DNA of 64,000 nucleotides from Streptomyces sp. NBC_01241 (GCF_041435435.1 NZ_CP108494.1:682001-746000); one strand, 5' to 3'. Positions 31,816 through 41,459 are shown, counted from the stretch's first letter. Numbers and translations are program-made. Notes: generated by a model not told the origin, from the letters alone.

Positions 31816-32043
31816 GAGAACATGCCACCTTTCGAAGCGGTCTTGAGCGTCCTATAGCTTCCCTGTCCGCTCCCGTGGGTAATCGGTCCGGAGCGTGGTC
31901 AATGCCACGCGGGAGGGCGTTGGTGGTGCGTGCCGCAAGGGGAGCGGTTGCCCGGCGGCCGTGCAGGCAGGGCCGGGCGGGGGACTCCTGCCGTCGACGG
32001 GCCGCTCGGTGACGGCATGTGGGAGGGGCAGGCCGGAGGCGGC

Positions 32044-32136
32044 GCCGGTGTCATCCCCGATCAGGACGGCGTTCTTGTCACCGATGGTCTCCACGACGTA
32101 ATCGCGCAGAGCGTGTGCCGTTTGCGAAAGGATCAC
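32044..32136 (-). pseudogene. IS701-like transposase fragment
   Basis: About 31 codons (ALRDYVVETIGDKNAVLIGD-DTG) match the first catalytic Asp region of IS701-type transposases, which reads R-x-Y-V-x-x-x-L-G-x-x-x-A-V-L-x-x-D-D-T-G. Similarity stops abruptly at both ends. Confidence 0.55.
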
Positions 32137-32374
32137 CGGGACACTCCGGCGCGAGGCCCTTGACCACCTGCTGATCCTGAACGAAGCCCACGCTCGACGC
32201 GTGCTCGACGTCTACGCCTTCCACTACAACGGCCATCGCCCCCACCAGGCCCGGGGACAACTTCCTCCCCTCGCCCAGGAGCACCCGGCGTCCTCGACCG
32301 ACTTGACCGCGCACCGACTCCTCCGCACCCGAGTACTGGGCGGCGTCATCAACGAGTACAGATACGCGGCTTGA
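32132..32374 (+). pseudogene. Integrase-core transposase 3' fragment (IS481/IS3-like)
   Basis: An open 81-codon stretch ending in TGA reads TLRREALDHLLILNEAHARR...FHYNGHRPHQARGQLPP...VLGGVINEYRYAA. This is the C-terminal end of a DDE integrase-core transposase, with the last catalytic Glu (R-R-E) and H-Y-N-x-H-R-P-H. The 5' part is absent. It abuts the IS701-like relic on the other strand. Confidence 0.75.
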
Positions 32375-32885
32375 CCAGCAGCGATGAGTTTCTGAACGGC
32401 ACAGGCTGGAACGTCCCCCTACACCACGTGCTGACGAGGCCCGGTGTACGCATAGACACCGACGTCCGGCCACAACCGAACGCATCCTGATTCGGACCTT
32501 GGCGCGCCCATGACGTTCTCGCACGTGCCCTTCGCTGCCGCAAGGCCGATACTGCCGACAGGAGCAGGTCAGCCGAGACCCGCCCGACCATCCAGCTAAC
32601 CTGACGGCTCGTCACCAAAGTCGTGTCAGCATCAGTACCGCCAGAACCCGCTCACGACCGCCACGGACAGCCGAGATCACGATCTACCCATACTCACTCT
32701 GAACAGCGAAAACGCAGGACAACAACCCGCCTGCTCCCCTGCCTAGGAGATACCCGTGAGGATGCTCATCAACGTCCCGCAGTTTGGCGCGGCCGCAGGT
32801 CAGGCCCATGCTCGGAGGCCGTTGGTCAGCAAACTCCCAGCATGGGTCAGGAGACGTGTACTTGGCGACCCAGCTCGTCCGCGGA
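32375..32885. other. Gene-poor stretch before the integrase relic
   Basis: No convincing complete gene. At 32752-32790 a textbook start (AGGAGATACCC, then GTG at 32756, reading VRMLINVPQF) opens a frame that loses coding character within about 15 codons. It is probably the beginning of a lost mobile-element gene joined to the integrase. Confidence 0.45.
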
Positions 32886-33600
32886 ATGGGCAGCTTCTTC
32901 AAGAACTGCGCCTGCGCCCGCCAGAACCGTTGCGCCCACCCGTACGCCATTCGCTACCGCGATGCTGCCGGGCGCCAACGTGAGGAGACCGGGTACGCGA
33001 CACAACAGTCGGCACTCGACCGGCTGACCAAAGTCTACGAGGAGAAGCGGACCACTCCTCGCGCCCAGGCCGACCTGAAGCGTGAGATTGGCAAGCAGCG
33101 CTTCAGGCACTACGCCTCCACGTGGCTCACCTGGCAACGTCATTACGCCCCCGGCAGCGTGCGCTCGGTCACTCAAGTGCTCAACGGCCAGATCCTGCCG
33201 GTGCTCGAGTCTCGGCGGATGAACACGTTCACGGCGACGGTCGTCGACGACTTCATCATGTCGATGGAGGAACGTTCCGTCGGGCTGGCGGCCCAACAGA
33301 ACGCATTCGACACCCTGAAGAAGATCCTTCTCGACGCACGTCGTCGCGGCGGAATCACCGAGGACCCTTTCGAAGGTGTCATCCCGCCTGAGTACATCCC
33401 CCGCAAGATCACCATCCCGACGCTGGACGAGATACATGCCCTGAAGGCCGTCAGCAGCGACGGGCTCCGGCTCGTCATCGACCTCATGTCCGGCTGCGGT
33501 CTCCGCAACGGGGAGGCATACGCCGCACCCTCACTCGATTTCATAGCGCCTCGTGGCGCACCACGGGATGTCGCACAGATCCACGGAGACACGCGGCGCA
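32886..33600 (+). pseudogene. Tyrosine recombinase (integrase), C-terminally truncated
   Basis: From the ATG at 32886 the protein opens MGSFFKNCACARQNRCAHPY, the typical start of integrases of actinomycete integrative elements. It has an arm-binding region (AIRYRDAAGRQREETGYAT), then a core-binding SAM-like domain (FRHYASTWLTWQRHYAPGSV). The catalytic domain starts but stops just after the first Arg box (SGCGLRNGEAYA, near 33525). The H-x-x-R box and nucleophilic Tyr are missing. The open frame continues through unrelated sequence into the neighbouring gene's antisense. It cannot recombine DNA and marks an old element. Confidence 0.8.
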
Positions 33601-33667
33601 CCGCAGCGGTCGTCGCCAGGGGGCGTCGACCGCCGACGTCGGGGCGTCGATCCGGCCGGTTCTGCGC

Positions 33668-34846
33668 TCAGCGGATGTGCCGGGCCAGGCCCGTCGCCCT
33701 GGTCATCAGCCATTCGAGTGGTCCGCGCTGCTGGAAGCGCGACCAGACGGTCGCGAACACGATGGCGGCCGCGATGAAGCCGAGCAGGACATACAGGGGC
33801 GATCCGGGTAGTTCCTCGATGCCCAGGAACCGGATGGCGACGAGGTGGAAGACATACGCGGTCAGCGACATGGAACCGACTGCGATGACCGGCCGGGCAA
33901 GGGACTGGAGCCGCGGGAGGGCGTCCGTCAGAGCCAGACACGCGGTCACGGCCATGATCGCCACACCGGTGTTGCCCAGTATCGACAGGGTGGTCTCACT
34001 GTGCGGGGAGGCAGCCAGCAGCCAGGCGGGGGTGTCACCGGACGGAGAACCCGCGATGTCGGACCACCACACGCTCGCCCCACCCGCGCCGATGGCGTCG
34101 GCGGCGCCGGGAAAGACGTGCAGCGCCAGCCAGGAGCCTCCGTAGCCGATGATCATGAGGGCGGCACCCGTGAGGGCCAGGCGTATCCGGACAGCGGTGG
34201 CAGCCAGGTCCAGGCGGGCCACGGCCATGCCGGCGATCACGAACGGGATCCAGGTCAGGGCCGGGTAGGCGCCGGTGAAGAGCAGCGAGACGATGCCGTC
34301 GGGCTCACCGGGCGAGCGAACGTCGCTGTCGCCGATCGCCTGCTGCACCACGTAGAGCACCTGGGGCAGGACGACGGCCGTTCCCGCGGCGATCGCCGCC
34401 AAGGGGCCGGCGCCAAGCCGGTACAGCGGCAGTACGAGCAGGAAGTACAGGCCGTAGAAGGCAAGGATCACATCGACCGGGGTGCCGCTCATGGTCAGCA
34501 CGGTGCCCAGGGCCAGAAGGATCACGGCCCGGATCACCAGCTTGGCCACTGCCTGGCGCCCGGCCCGCCCCGTCTTCGACGTCCTGCGCCCCGTGATGAG
34601 AACAACGGCGAAGCCCGCCAGGAAGGCGAAGAGCGCGGAGGACCTGCCGTGGGCCAGCTCCATCAGGAAGCCGGTCACACCGCCCTGGTCAGGGTCGGGC
34701 CCCACATGAGCCGCGTACATGCCGAACACCGCGAGCCCGCGGGCCAGGTCCAGCCCGATCAGTCGGCCCGCCGGTGCCTTCCCGCTGTCGCGCACGGGGG
34801 CCGGGGCGTCTACCACAGGAGCTGCGACGTCTGAGTACTGAGTCAT
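33668..34846 (-). CDS. DUF418 / HGSNAT-like membrane protein
   Basis: A 392-residue membrane protein with about 10 helices. The N-terminus has RLIGLDLARGLAVFGMYAAH, the signature of the heparan-alpha-glucosaminide acetyltransferase catalytic-like domain (DUF1624). The C-terminal third (VGSMSLTAYVFHLVAI...GPLEWLMTR) is DUF418-like. Such proteins are thought to transfer acyl groups to cell-surface molecules, but this is not shown for this branch. The ATG at 34846 has its own upstream region, divergent from a response-regulator relic. Confidence 0.82.
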   Translation of the reverse strand: MTQYSDVAAPVVDAPAPVRDSGKAPAGRLIGLDLARGLAVFGMYAAHVGPDPDQGGVTGFLMELAHGRSSALFAFLAGFAVVLITGRRTSKTGRAGRQAVAKLVIRAVILLALGTVLTMSGTPVDVILAFYGLYFLLVLPLYRLGAGPLAAIAAGTAVVLPQVLYVVQQAIGDSDVRSPGEPDGIVSLLFTGAYPALTWIPFVIAGMAVARLDLAATAVRIRLALTGAALMIIGYGGSWLALHVFPGAADAIGAGGASVWWSDIAGSPSGDTPAWLLAASPHSETTLSILGNTGVAIMAVTACLALTDALPRLQSLARPVIAVGSMSLTAYVFHLVAIRFLGIEELPGSPLYVLLGFIAAAIVFATVWSRFQQRGPLEWLMTRATGLARHIR

Positions 34847-35090
34847 GCCTTCCAGGTTTGAGAGTGGGCTGATCGCCGGGTATCCGGCAGATGTCCGGGC
34901 TACCCCGGCCATCCGGCGGAGGCCCACCTGCCGGGTGTCTGGAGCCGCTGCTCGCGGAGCCTCCCTGGTCATCCGGGGCTTGGGGCTCGGTGCTCTCGGT
35001 GCAGCAGTGCAGCAGGCATGGACAGCCATCGGCGTGTGTAATTCGAATGTACAGCCGACGGCCGCGAACAGACTGCGAGGTGGAACACAT

Positions 35091-35270
35091 GTGATCCGCC
35101 TCGTGGTGGTGGACGGCGAGGCACTGCTCCGATCCGGCTTCCGGCTCATCCTCAACGCGGCCGACGACATCGAGGTCGTCGCGACCGCGACCGGTGCCGG
35201 CCGTCGACACCGTCCGCGCGGAGCGCCCGGACGTAGACCTGTCCGGCATCCGGATGCCGGACATCGCCAG
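35091..35270 (+). pseudogene. Response regulator receiver-domain relic, frameshifted
   Basis: The GTG at 35091 (ribosome site GAGGTGG) starts IRLVVVDGEALLRSGFRLI and continues to VVATATGAG. There the reading shifts frame and resumes as VDTVRAERPDVDLSGIRMPD, ending near 35270. This is the first half of a NarL/LuxR-type receiver. The DNA-binding half is gone. The phospho-acceptor strand reads V-D-L-S-G instead of V-L-L-D-I. On the opposite strand right after the break (about 35275-35330), NEYVLAALNSGAAGF looks like the next receiver segment, which suggests a small inversion. Confidence 0.65.
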
Positions 35271-35921
35271 CCTCACAACTGGAAACCGGCGGCACCGGAG
35301 TTCAGGGCGGCCAGGACGTACTCGTTGCTGCCCAAGCCGGTCGGCATGGGCATCACAAGTGTGTCGGGCATCATACGCAGCTCGCGCTGGAAGGACACCG
35401 AGCCGGACCAGCCGGCCCGTTTGGTGCCCACTCTGGCCGTTGGCCGCGGTGCCCTCGTCGCACAGGGCCTGTCCCACGCGATGCGGGTTTACGCGCCGCA
35501 GCCCCTCCGCGCTGAGCTTGATGTTCACCCTCGCTCGTCACCCGACCTGGTTTCGGGCGCACGTGACGCGGCCGCCCCCCGACGCTTCGAGATGTTGAGT
35601 GACGGAGGGTGAAGGAATGGTCGCAGAGCATGAACGGCCCTGCCGATGTACGACGCGGTCAATCACGGCCGGCTGGAGCCGTGCCGCCTGCGCAGGCTGC
35701 CGGCCTCCACGCCACCGAGGTGACGGCGAGACGGGCCGCTTTTGCGCGACACGCTGAGTGATGGCATTGTCGCATTTGGTCACTATGAGGGCAGGTAACG
35801 GATCCCATCCTCTGCCCGGAGTTGTGACAAATCCCGTGCACTGCCCGCCCGCTCCCACGTGATCAGGGATGGACTGTGGCGGGCCCGTGAACAACACCTA
35901 CGCAGAGGCGGTAGCTGTCCC
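35271..35921. other. Gene-free stretch with transposase traces
   Basis: No intact gene. Besides the inverted receiver piece, 35642-35725 (plus) reads MYDAVNHGRLEPCRLRRL, similar to the N-terminal region of a Streptomyces IS701-family transposase (YDALNRGRLD-type). It is about 25 codons, then broken. The rest looks non-coding and less GC-biased near 35750. Confidence 0.4.
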
Positions 35922-37253
35922 ATGGCACAGGAAGCCAGGATCGACGTCGAACTGACGTGGAAGCAGGCCGAGGAGAAGTCCTCGGCGGACAAGGTGGCGG
36001 AGTTCGCCAAGAACCTGCCGCAAGGCCCTTGGTTCGGCACCCCGACGGGCGTGGCGCGCAAAAGCGACCGGCAGCCGAAGCACACCTGGCCGCTTCGGTC
36101 CGCCCGACCGTACCGGCGGGAGGTGGCCCTCGGCGAGGCTGCGGTCTACCTCGCCGACGGCCACGACGAGCTGGAGCGGCCGTTCATCTTCGCGGACGGC
36201 TTCAACTACGGCCGCAGTGACCTGCCGGGGCTGTTCGCCCACTTCAACGCGCCCTACCCGGGCAGCAACGTGGGCTTCCTCGAGCAGCTGCTCACCGCGG
36301 GCATCGACGTTGTCCTGGTCGGCTTCGAGGAGCGCCACACCTACATCCAGGCCAACGCCGGGGTGGTGATCAGCGCCATCAACAGGGTCATCCAAGAGAG
36401 GCAGGGCGGTGAGCCACTGATCGTCGGCGGGGTCAGCATGGGCGGCATCATCACCCGCTACGCCCTCGCCGAGATGGAGAACCAGCACCAGGACCACCAG
36501 ACCGCGACCTACCTCTCCTGGGACTCCCCACACAACGGCGCCTGGATCCCGCTGATCCTCCAGCAGATGGCCTACTTCTTCGAGTCGCTGCCGGCCAAGC
36601 CCGGCAAGGTCAAGGAGGCCGAGCTGATCAGGAGCCCCGCCGCGCAGCAGCTGCTGTACGCATGGGTCCCGGACGCGAAGTACGAAGGCCCCGTCGCCAC
36701 CTCCAGCGAACTGCGCACGCAGTTCCTGGCCGAACTGCGCGACCTCGGCCAGTTCCCGCGACGGCCGCGCAAGCTGGGCGTGGCCAACGGCACCGGCAAC
36801 GGCACCGGCCGCGACCTGCCGGCCGGCACGGAGGTGTTCAAGCGGCAGGTGCCGCTGGTCGTCTACGCCCAGGCGAACTTCCAGCCCGACGGCGGAACAC
36901 GCAAGCCGATCGGTGAGATGCGGGCCGTCGGCCAGGTCCGACGGGGCTTCACCTCGTATGTTCCCGGCCTTGACGGCACGCCCGGTGGCACCCTCGGCTC
37001 CTTCGGCAATATCGCCGCGGCACTCGGGGCTGACATCCCGGAGAAGTACAAGTTCAGCTGCTTCGTCCCTTCCGTGAGTGCGGTCGCGCTGGACTACGAC
37101 CCGGCCAAGTGGGACGTCGACCCGTACGAGAAGGTCGAGGAAGCCGACGAGAAGAGCGCGCTCGACGAGTTCAAGTGCGACAGCGAGAACACCGAGCACA
37201 GCCAGGTGACCAAGCCACTGGTCGACTGGATCATGGAGCGAATCGTCCACTGA
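35922..37253 (+). CDS. Alpha/beta-hydrolase, lipase/esterase-like
   Basis: A 443-residue protein with the nucleophile elbow G-V-S-M-G (LIVGGVSMGGIITRYAL, about residue 176). FIFADGFNYG is a possible oxyanion strand, and a late His (NTEHSQVTKPLVDW) could complete the triad. The pattern R-Y-A-L-A-E-M-E and LSWDSPHNGAWIPL is seen in PGAP1/lipase-like hydrolases that act on ester- or lipid-type substrates. There is no signal peptide, so it is probably cytoplasmic. The ATG at 35922 follows GAGGCGG. It is intact and flanked on both sides by relics, so it may be imported DNA. Confidence 0.82.
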   Translation: MAQEARIDVELTWKQAEEKSSADKVAEFAKNLPQGPWFGTPTGVARKSDRQPKHTWPLRSARPYRREVALGEAAVYLADGHDELERPFIFADGFNYGRSDLPGLFAHFNAPYPGSNVGFLEQLLTAGIDVVLVGFEERHTYIQANAGVVISAINRVIQERQGGEPLIVGGVSMGGIITRYALAEMENQHQDHQTATYLSWDSPHNGAWIPLILQQMAYFFESLPAKPGKVKEAELIRSPAAQQLLYAWVPDAKYEGPVATSSELRTQFLAELRDLGQFPRRPRKLGVANGTGNGTGRDLPAGTEVFKRQVPLVVYAQANFQPDGGTRKPIGEMRAVGQVRRGFTSYVPGLDGTPGGTLGSFGNIAAALGADIPEKYKFSCFVPSVSAVALDYDPAKWDVDPYEKVEEADEKSALDEFKCDSENTEHSQVTKPLVDWIMERIVH

Positions 37254-37556
37254 TACCGACAACTTGGACAGTGCGCGACTTCGGCGGGCTACCAGCCCGG
37301 GGTGGCCGCACTGCGGCATTCCGGACGGCGGACCAAAGCGCAGGGCTGCGTCATTCTCGCGGCTGGGTGTCCGGTGGAAGACCACGGCAAGTCCGGGCTG
37401 GGACGTGGCCAAGCACGGTGTTCGACGATCGCTCCATCCATGCCACGGAGACTCGTCGGCACCGGCTTGACCACGTCCCAGCCCCTCAGCAACTCGCGCT
37501 AGGCACGACTTCTTCGACCGCTTCGAGCCTCCGGCTCCCGACAAGGAAGCGGTCAT
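37254..37556. other. Gene-free stretch
   Basis: No gene supported. Short frames on both strands lack codon bias and conserved motifs. Confidence 0.4.
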
Positions 37557-38247
37557 CTACACCGGCGCCCCGGACACCGTGCTCCCAGTGGACATCCCCC
37601 ATGCAAACGCCGCACAGCTCCTCCGCACGGACACCGGACAGATATTCGTCATCACGTAGTCGCGGCAGGCGACCAGGTACTTCCGCGCCCAGGGCAGGTC
37701 CTCGCGCCAGCGGCCGAAGAACGCCTTCATCGCCGCCTGCGACGGCGGGATCTGCAACCCTAAGTCACCACGATGCCGGGGCCAGTTGAATGGGCCGGTT
37801 CGGCGACTCCACCACGGCGCCGAACCGGCCCAGGATCTCGCCCGCGTTCCGCTGCTCCAGGAACGCGAAGTACCCGTCGATCTTGACGATCTTGTACCGC
37901 ATCGTCGACTGAGCCCGCTTCCCCGGCCCGGCGAAGTACCTATCGACCTCACGGGACGAGAGCTGCCACGGCACCGTGCCGTAGAACTCGCAGACCTCGA
38001 TCACCGGCTTGATCAAACCGTCCAGCGTCTCCTGCGCCAGCCCGGCCGCGTCCCTGGCCCACTGATACTCCGACAGTGTGTCCAGGAAGGAGCTCTCCTC
38101 GTCGAACGCCGAGATCCGCGCCTGCCGGCGCCGTTGGAGCGTTACGACGTCCGCGAGCGCTGCGACCAGCAGGCCCGTAGCGTCGACGGGCTTCTCGATC
38201 AGGACGTCAGGGTGACCCACCGACCGGTGCCGCCTGTCTCGACGCAT
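37557..38247 (-). pseudogene. Second site-specific recombinase, multiply frameshifted
   Basis: The 5' part (to about 37800) is intact: DEESSFLDTLSEYQWARDAA, LDGLIKPVIEVCEFYGTVPW and REVDRYFAGPGKR form the N-terminal SAM-like domain of a tyrosine recombinase. Near 37790 the frame shifts and continues as PSQAAMKAFFGRWREDLPWA and KYLVACRDYVM. It shifts again to YLSGVRAEELCGVCMGDVHW, which carries the first catalytic Arg. The rest of the catalytic domain is missing. It is distinct in sequence from the integrase at 32886. Confidence 0.72.
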
Positions 38248-38251
38248 TCCT

Positions 38252-38882
38252 GATACGGATTCAGCGGACCCGGCTGTTCCCGACAGCTCCAGACAGATCC
38301 TGCGGCGTGGACGCTCGTGGCCCCTTCGCCGCCGCTGTCACGGTTCCCCCAGAGCGAGGCATGGAGCAGGACCGTGGCCCGCTCATCGGCTGGCGCGTCT
38401 GCGAGCGCGTCCAGGGCCCGCAGCTCCTCCCCCACCGCCTCGCCGCACAGTTCGGCCTGCTTGAACGGCGCGAAGGGGTCGACTCCCTGCCATGGCCCGT
38501 TACCGAAGTACCCGACCGCGCCGAGGAGCCTGCGGTAGAAGTAGCTCTCCGCCCACAGGAAGGGCACGTCGTACCAGGATCGCCCGAAGTGCTCCCGCCC
38601 CGAGTCCGCCCAGTGCTCGTGATAGTGGTCCTCGGGGTCGAGCGGTTCGACAGCACCGTTGGTGATCTCGTCCAGCAGGTCATCGAGGGCCTCGTGCTGC
38701 CGACGGCTGTACGGGAAGGCGGCTCGTACTTGCTGGATGAGGGCAGGGTGGCGGTTGGCAAGGACACCCCAGGCGAACGAGCCGGGCTTGTTGCTCATGA
38801 TGACCGGCGGACTTGCCGCAACGGCCGGACCGGAGTCGGCTCCGGCCCCTTCGCCCGCGGTGTGGGGGCCTCTGTCTTCCAT
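38252..38882 (-). pseudogene. ARMT1-like (DUF89) protein, 3' truncated
   Basis: The N-terminal helical domain of a damage-control phosphatase ARMT1-like protein. From the ATG at 38882 it reads PPVIMSNKPGSFAWGVL, then ANRHPALIQQVRAAFPYS, WYDVPFLWAESYFYRRLL and GVDPFAPFKQAEL, up to VLLHASLWGNRDS. At that point (about 38345) family members continue into the metal-binding catalytic domain with G-L-V-A-D-D-S, but here the sequence becomes unrelated. The Asp/Asn metal site is therefore lost. The break adjoins the recombinase relic. Confidence 0.75.
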
Positions 38883-38959
38883 GGCGTCCAGCCCTTCGCA
38901 AATCGCCAACCGGAGCGTCAAGCTCCTGATTGCTGGTCTTCTCCAGGTCTCCCACATCG

Positions 38960-39310
38960 GCTTGCCCGCTGGCAACAAAAGTGTTGAGTCCCGGCAAGCC
39001 CCCTGCCGGCCCCGCCCGTCGAGGACCGCCAGGATGCGCAGCAGCGGACGGCCGGTGGTGTGCAACTGGTCGAGCAGCCGGGCCAGTTCGTCGGCGGTCT
39101 CCTCCACGAGGCCTTCGCGGCGGCCTGTGATGCCGGGCCGCAGGGAGTCCGTGCGCCACTGGGCGACATGGTCGCGGTAGGTGGCGAGCGGCTCGCTGAT
39201 CTGCTCCTCCCAGGCGGCCCTTCCCGTTTCCAGGTGTGCGCGGGCGGCGGCGACGGCGGCCGGCGCGAGGGCCAGACCGGCCTGTACGTCCTGGACGGAG
39301 CCCTGATCTC
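38960..39310 (-). pseudogene. Helical fragment of an unidentified larger protein
   Basis: One open frame reads AAWEEQISEPLATYRDHVAQ, SLRPGITGRREGLVEETADE and LARLLDQLHTTGRPLLRILA, then VLDGRGRQ, with strong codon bias. It looks like the amphipathic C-terminal region of a long, DNA- or helicase-related protein, but I cannot name the family. The start is not defined and sequence on both sides is unrelated, so it is treated as a relic. Confidence 0.4.
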
Positions 39311-39473
39311 CGGCACGACAGGAGCCTGCAACCCGTGGTGATCGTTGCCGCGGTGGCCGAGCGGGCCATGGACGCCATCACCGCACAGGACATCGGCACG
39401 ATCATCCGAGCTGAAGCGCGGCGGGCCGCGGGAGGGATGCCTCAGAGCCGGCGGGCTGACCTCCGCCGTCCGC

Positions 39474-40142
39474 TCACCCGGCACCGGGGCCGGCGAGTCC
39501 GAGGTCATAGGCGAGGATCACGGCCTGGATGCGGTCGCGGGCGCCGATCTTGGCCAGGACGCGGCCCACGTGTGTCTTGACGGTGGACTCGGACACGACG
39601 AAGCGGGTGGCGATCTCACCGTTGGTCCAGCCTTTGCCGATGGCGACGAGGATCTCGCGCTCGCGTTCGGTGAGGGCATCCAGTCTCGGGTCCTCCTCGG
39701 AGTCGCTCCGGCGAGCGGGCACGTGCTGGGCGTACTCGTCCAGGAGGCGGCGGGTGAGAGCCGGCGCGATGACGGCGTCGCCGACGGCGACGGCGCGGAT
39801 GCCGGCGAGGAGTTCCTCGGGGCGCGCGTCCTTGAGGAGGAAGCCGCTGGCTCCGGCCCGGAGGGCGGCGTGGACGTATTCGTCGAGGTCGAAAGTGGTC
39901 AGCACGAGAACGCGGGAGCGGCCGCCGGCGGCGGTGATCCGGCGAGTGGCCTCGATGCCGTCCATACCGGGCATGCGTACGTCCATGAGGACGACGTCGG
40001 GACGCAGCTCGGTGGTCTTGCGAACGGCCTCGGTACCGTGCGCGGCCTCGCCGACCACCTCCGTCTCGGGGATGGAGTCGAGCAGCACCCGGAAGCCGTA
40101 GCGCTGCAGCGGCTGGTCGTCCACGATGAGCACGGTGGTCAC
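39474..40142 (-). CDS. Response regulator, NarL/LuxR family
   Basis: A 222-residue two-component regulator. The receiver has the acidic pair V-D-D, the phospho-acceptor Asp in VVLMDVRMPGMDG and the conserved Thr/Lys in VLTTFD...FLLKD. The C-terminal LuxR HTH is LTEREREILVAIGKGWTNGE, then IATRFVVSESTVKTHV. The GTG at 40142 overlaps the histidine kinase stop, so the pair is co-translated. Being downstream of an ABC transporter in the same operon suggests that it controls that transporter. Confidence 0.95.
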   Translation of the reverse strand: MTTVLIVDDQPLQRYGFRVLLDSIPETEVVGEAAHGTEAVRKTTELRPDVVLMDVRMPGMDGIEATRRITAAGGRSRVLVLTTFDLDEYVHAALRAGASGFLLKDARPEELLAGIRAVAVGDAVIAPALTRRLLDEYAQHVPARRSDSEEDPRLDALTEREREILVAIGKGWTNGEIATRFVVSESTVKTHVGRVLAKIGARDRIQAVILAYDLGLAGPGAG

Positions 40143-41428
40143 CGGGCACCGGCCCCGGGTGTCATGTCGAGGGTGGCCTCCACCGCCCATCCCCCGCCGG
40201 TCGCGGGTCCGGCGCTGACGTTCCCTCCGTAGAGCGCCACTCGTTCTCGCATGCCCACCAGTCCGTGTCCTTCCTCGTTCGATGGTCCGGGGCGTCCGGC
40301 CGGGCCGTCGTCCCGCACCCGGATGACCAGCCGGACATCCTCGACGACCACCGACAGTTTCACCCGCGTACCGGCCCCGGCGTGCTTCAGGCTGTTCGTG
40401 AGGGCTTCCTGAACGATGCGGTAGACCGTCAACTGCATCCCGCCGTCCAGGGCGCCCAGGTCGCCGGCGGTCCGGTAGACGACGTCCAGGCCGGCGGTGC
40501 GCACACCGTCGCACAGCGCCTCGATGTCCATGAGAACGGGCTGCGGACTCAGTTCAGGCGTGACGGGAGGGCCGTCCGACGCCTCCCGCAGCACGCCGAG
40601 CACGCGTCGCAGTTCGCCGAGAGCAGTCCGGCCTGTGTCGCCGATGAGCTGCAGGGCCTCTTTGCCGCGTTCGGGAGCCGCATCCGTGGCATACACGCCG
40701 GCGTCGGCGAGGGTGATCATGACGGCCAGGTTGTGGCCGACGATGTCGTGCATCTCACGGGCCACCCGCGTCCGCTCGGTGGCGGCCGCGAGCCTGCTGC
40801 GCTGGTCACGTTCGATCTCCAGGCGGGCCGCCCGCTCCCGCAGCCCCGCGAGCTGGGCCCTGCGGGTCCGTACCATCAGGCCGAGCGCCAGGGCCGCAGT
40901 CGCGGTGCTCAGCAGGAAGAACAGCGCGTCCCAGACGGACACCGCCGCCGACGCGCGCACCGCGACCAGCACTGTCCCCGCTGCCATGATCCCGCAGGCC
41001 CACGGCAACTGCCGCAGCTGCCCGTGCAGGGCGAGGCTGTACAGGGCGATGAACAGGGCGACGTCCGCGCGCAGCGCGGCGCCCAGCGACCACTGGAGGA
41101 CGAACACGGCCGCAATGGTGCCGAAGGCCGCCAGGGGCCTGCGCCGACGCCACAGTAGCGGCAGCACCAGACCGGCCTGCAGGACCAGAATGACCGCCAG
41201 GGGAAGCCGGGTGAAGGCGAGTCGGAACCGGCGTGGACCGTCGCCGTCCCCAGCGCCGCCGTGCAACAGGTCCGGCAGGCAGAACATGAAGAAGACCAGC
41301 ATCACCACCGTGGTGTCCAGCACCCATGGATGTGCCCGGTCCGCCTTCCGCAGCCGCTGGCCGCCCCGGGAAAGCCGGGCGACCAGCGGCCCCATCCCGC
41401 CGGCTTCGTCGGCGGACGTGGTCGTCAT
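40139..41428 (-). CDS. Sensor histidine kinase (HisKA_3 / NarX-DesK type)
   Basis: About 429 residues: several N-terminal transmembrane helices with almost no extracellular loop, a coiled-coil linker (LAGLRERAARLEIERDQR), then the dimerisation/phospho-acceptor box VAREMHDIVGHNLAVM with the His. The HATPase_c domain has N-box EALTNSLKHAG and G-boxes DDGPAG and GHGLVGMRERV. The ATG at 41428 is favoured by a GGTG 8-9 bases upstream, and an in-frame GTG at 41440 is the alternative. The sensor lacks a periplasmic domain and so probably senses a membrane event or signals through the transporter. Confidence 0.93.
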   Translation of the reverse strand: MTTTSADEAGGMGPLVARLSRGGQRLRKADRAHPWVLDTTVVMLVFFMFCLPDLLHGGAGDGDGPRRFRLAFTRLPLAVILVLQAGLVLPLLWRRRRPLAAFGTIAAVFVLQWSLGAALRADVALFIALYSLALHGQLRQLPWACGIMAAGTVLVAVRASAAVSVWDALFFLLSTATAALALGLMVRTRRAQLAGLRERAARLEIERDQRSRLAAATERTRVAREMHDIVGHNLAVMITLADAGVYATDAAPERGKEALQLIGDTGRTALGELRRVLGVLREASDGPPVTPELSPQPVLMDIEALCDGVRTAGLDVVYRTAGDLGALDGGMQLTVYRIVQEALTNSLKHAGAGTRVKLSVVVEDVRLVIRVRDDGPAGRPGPSNEEGHGLVGMRERVALYGGNVSAGPATGGGWAVEATLDMTPGAGAR

Positions 41429-41459
41429 CAAGGAGGTCACCTGTCCATGATGCAGGCGG

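Noticed and set aside
37510..37660. Plus-strand frame (FFDRFEPPAPDKEAVIYTGA...) as a gene
   Set aside because: The opposite strand matches the catalytic start of a tyrosine recombinase (YLSGVRAEELCGVC), which explains the codon pattern better.
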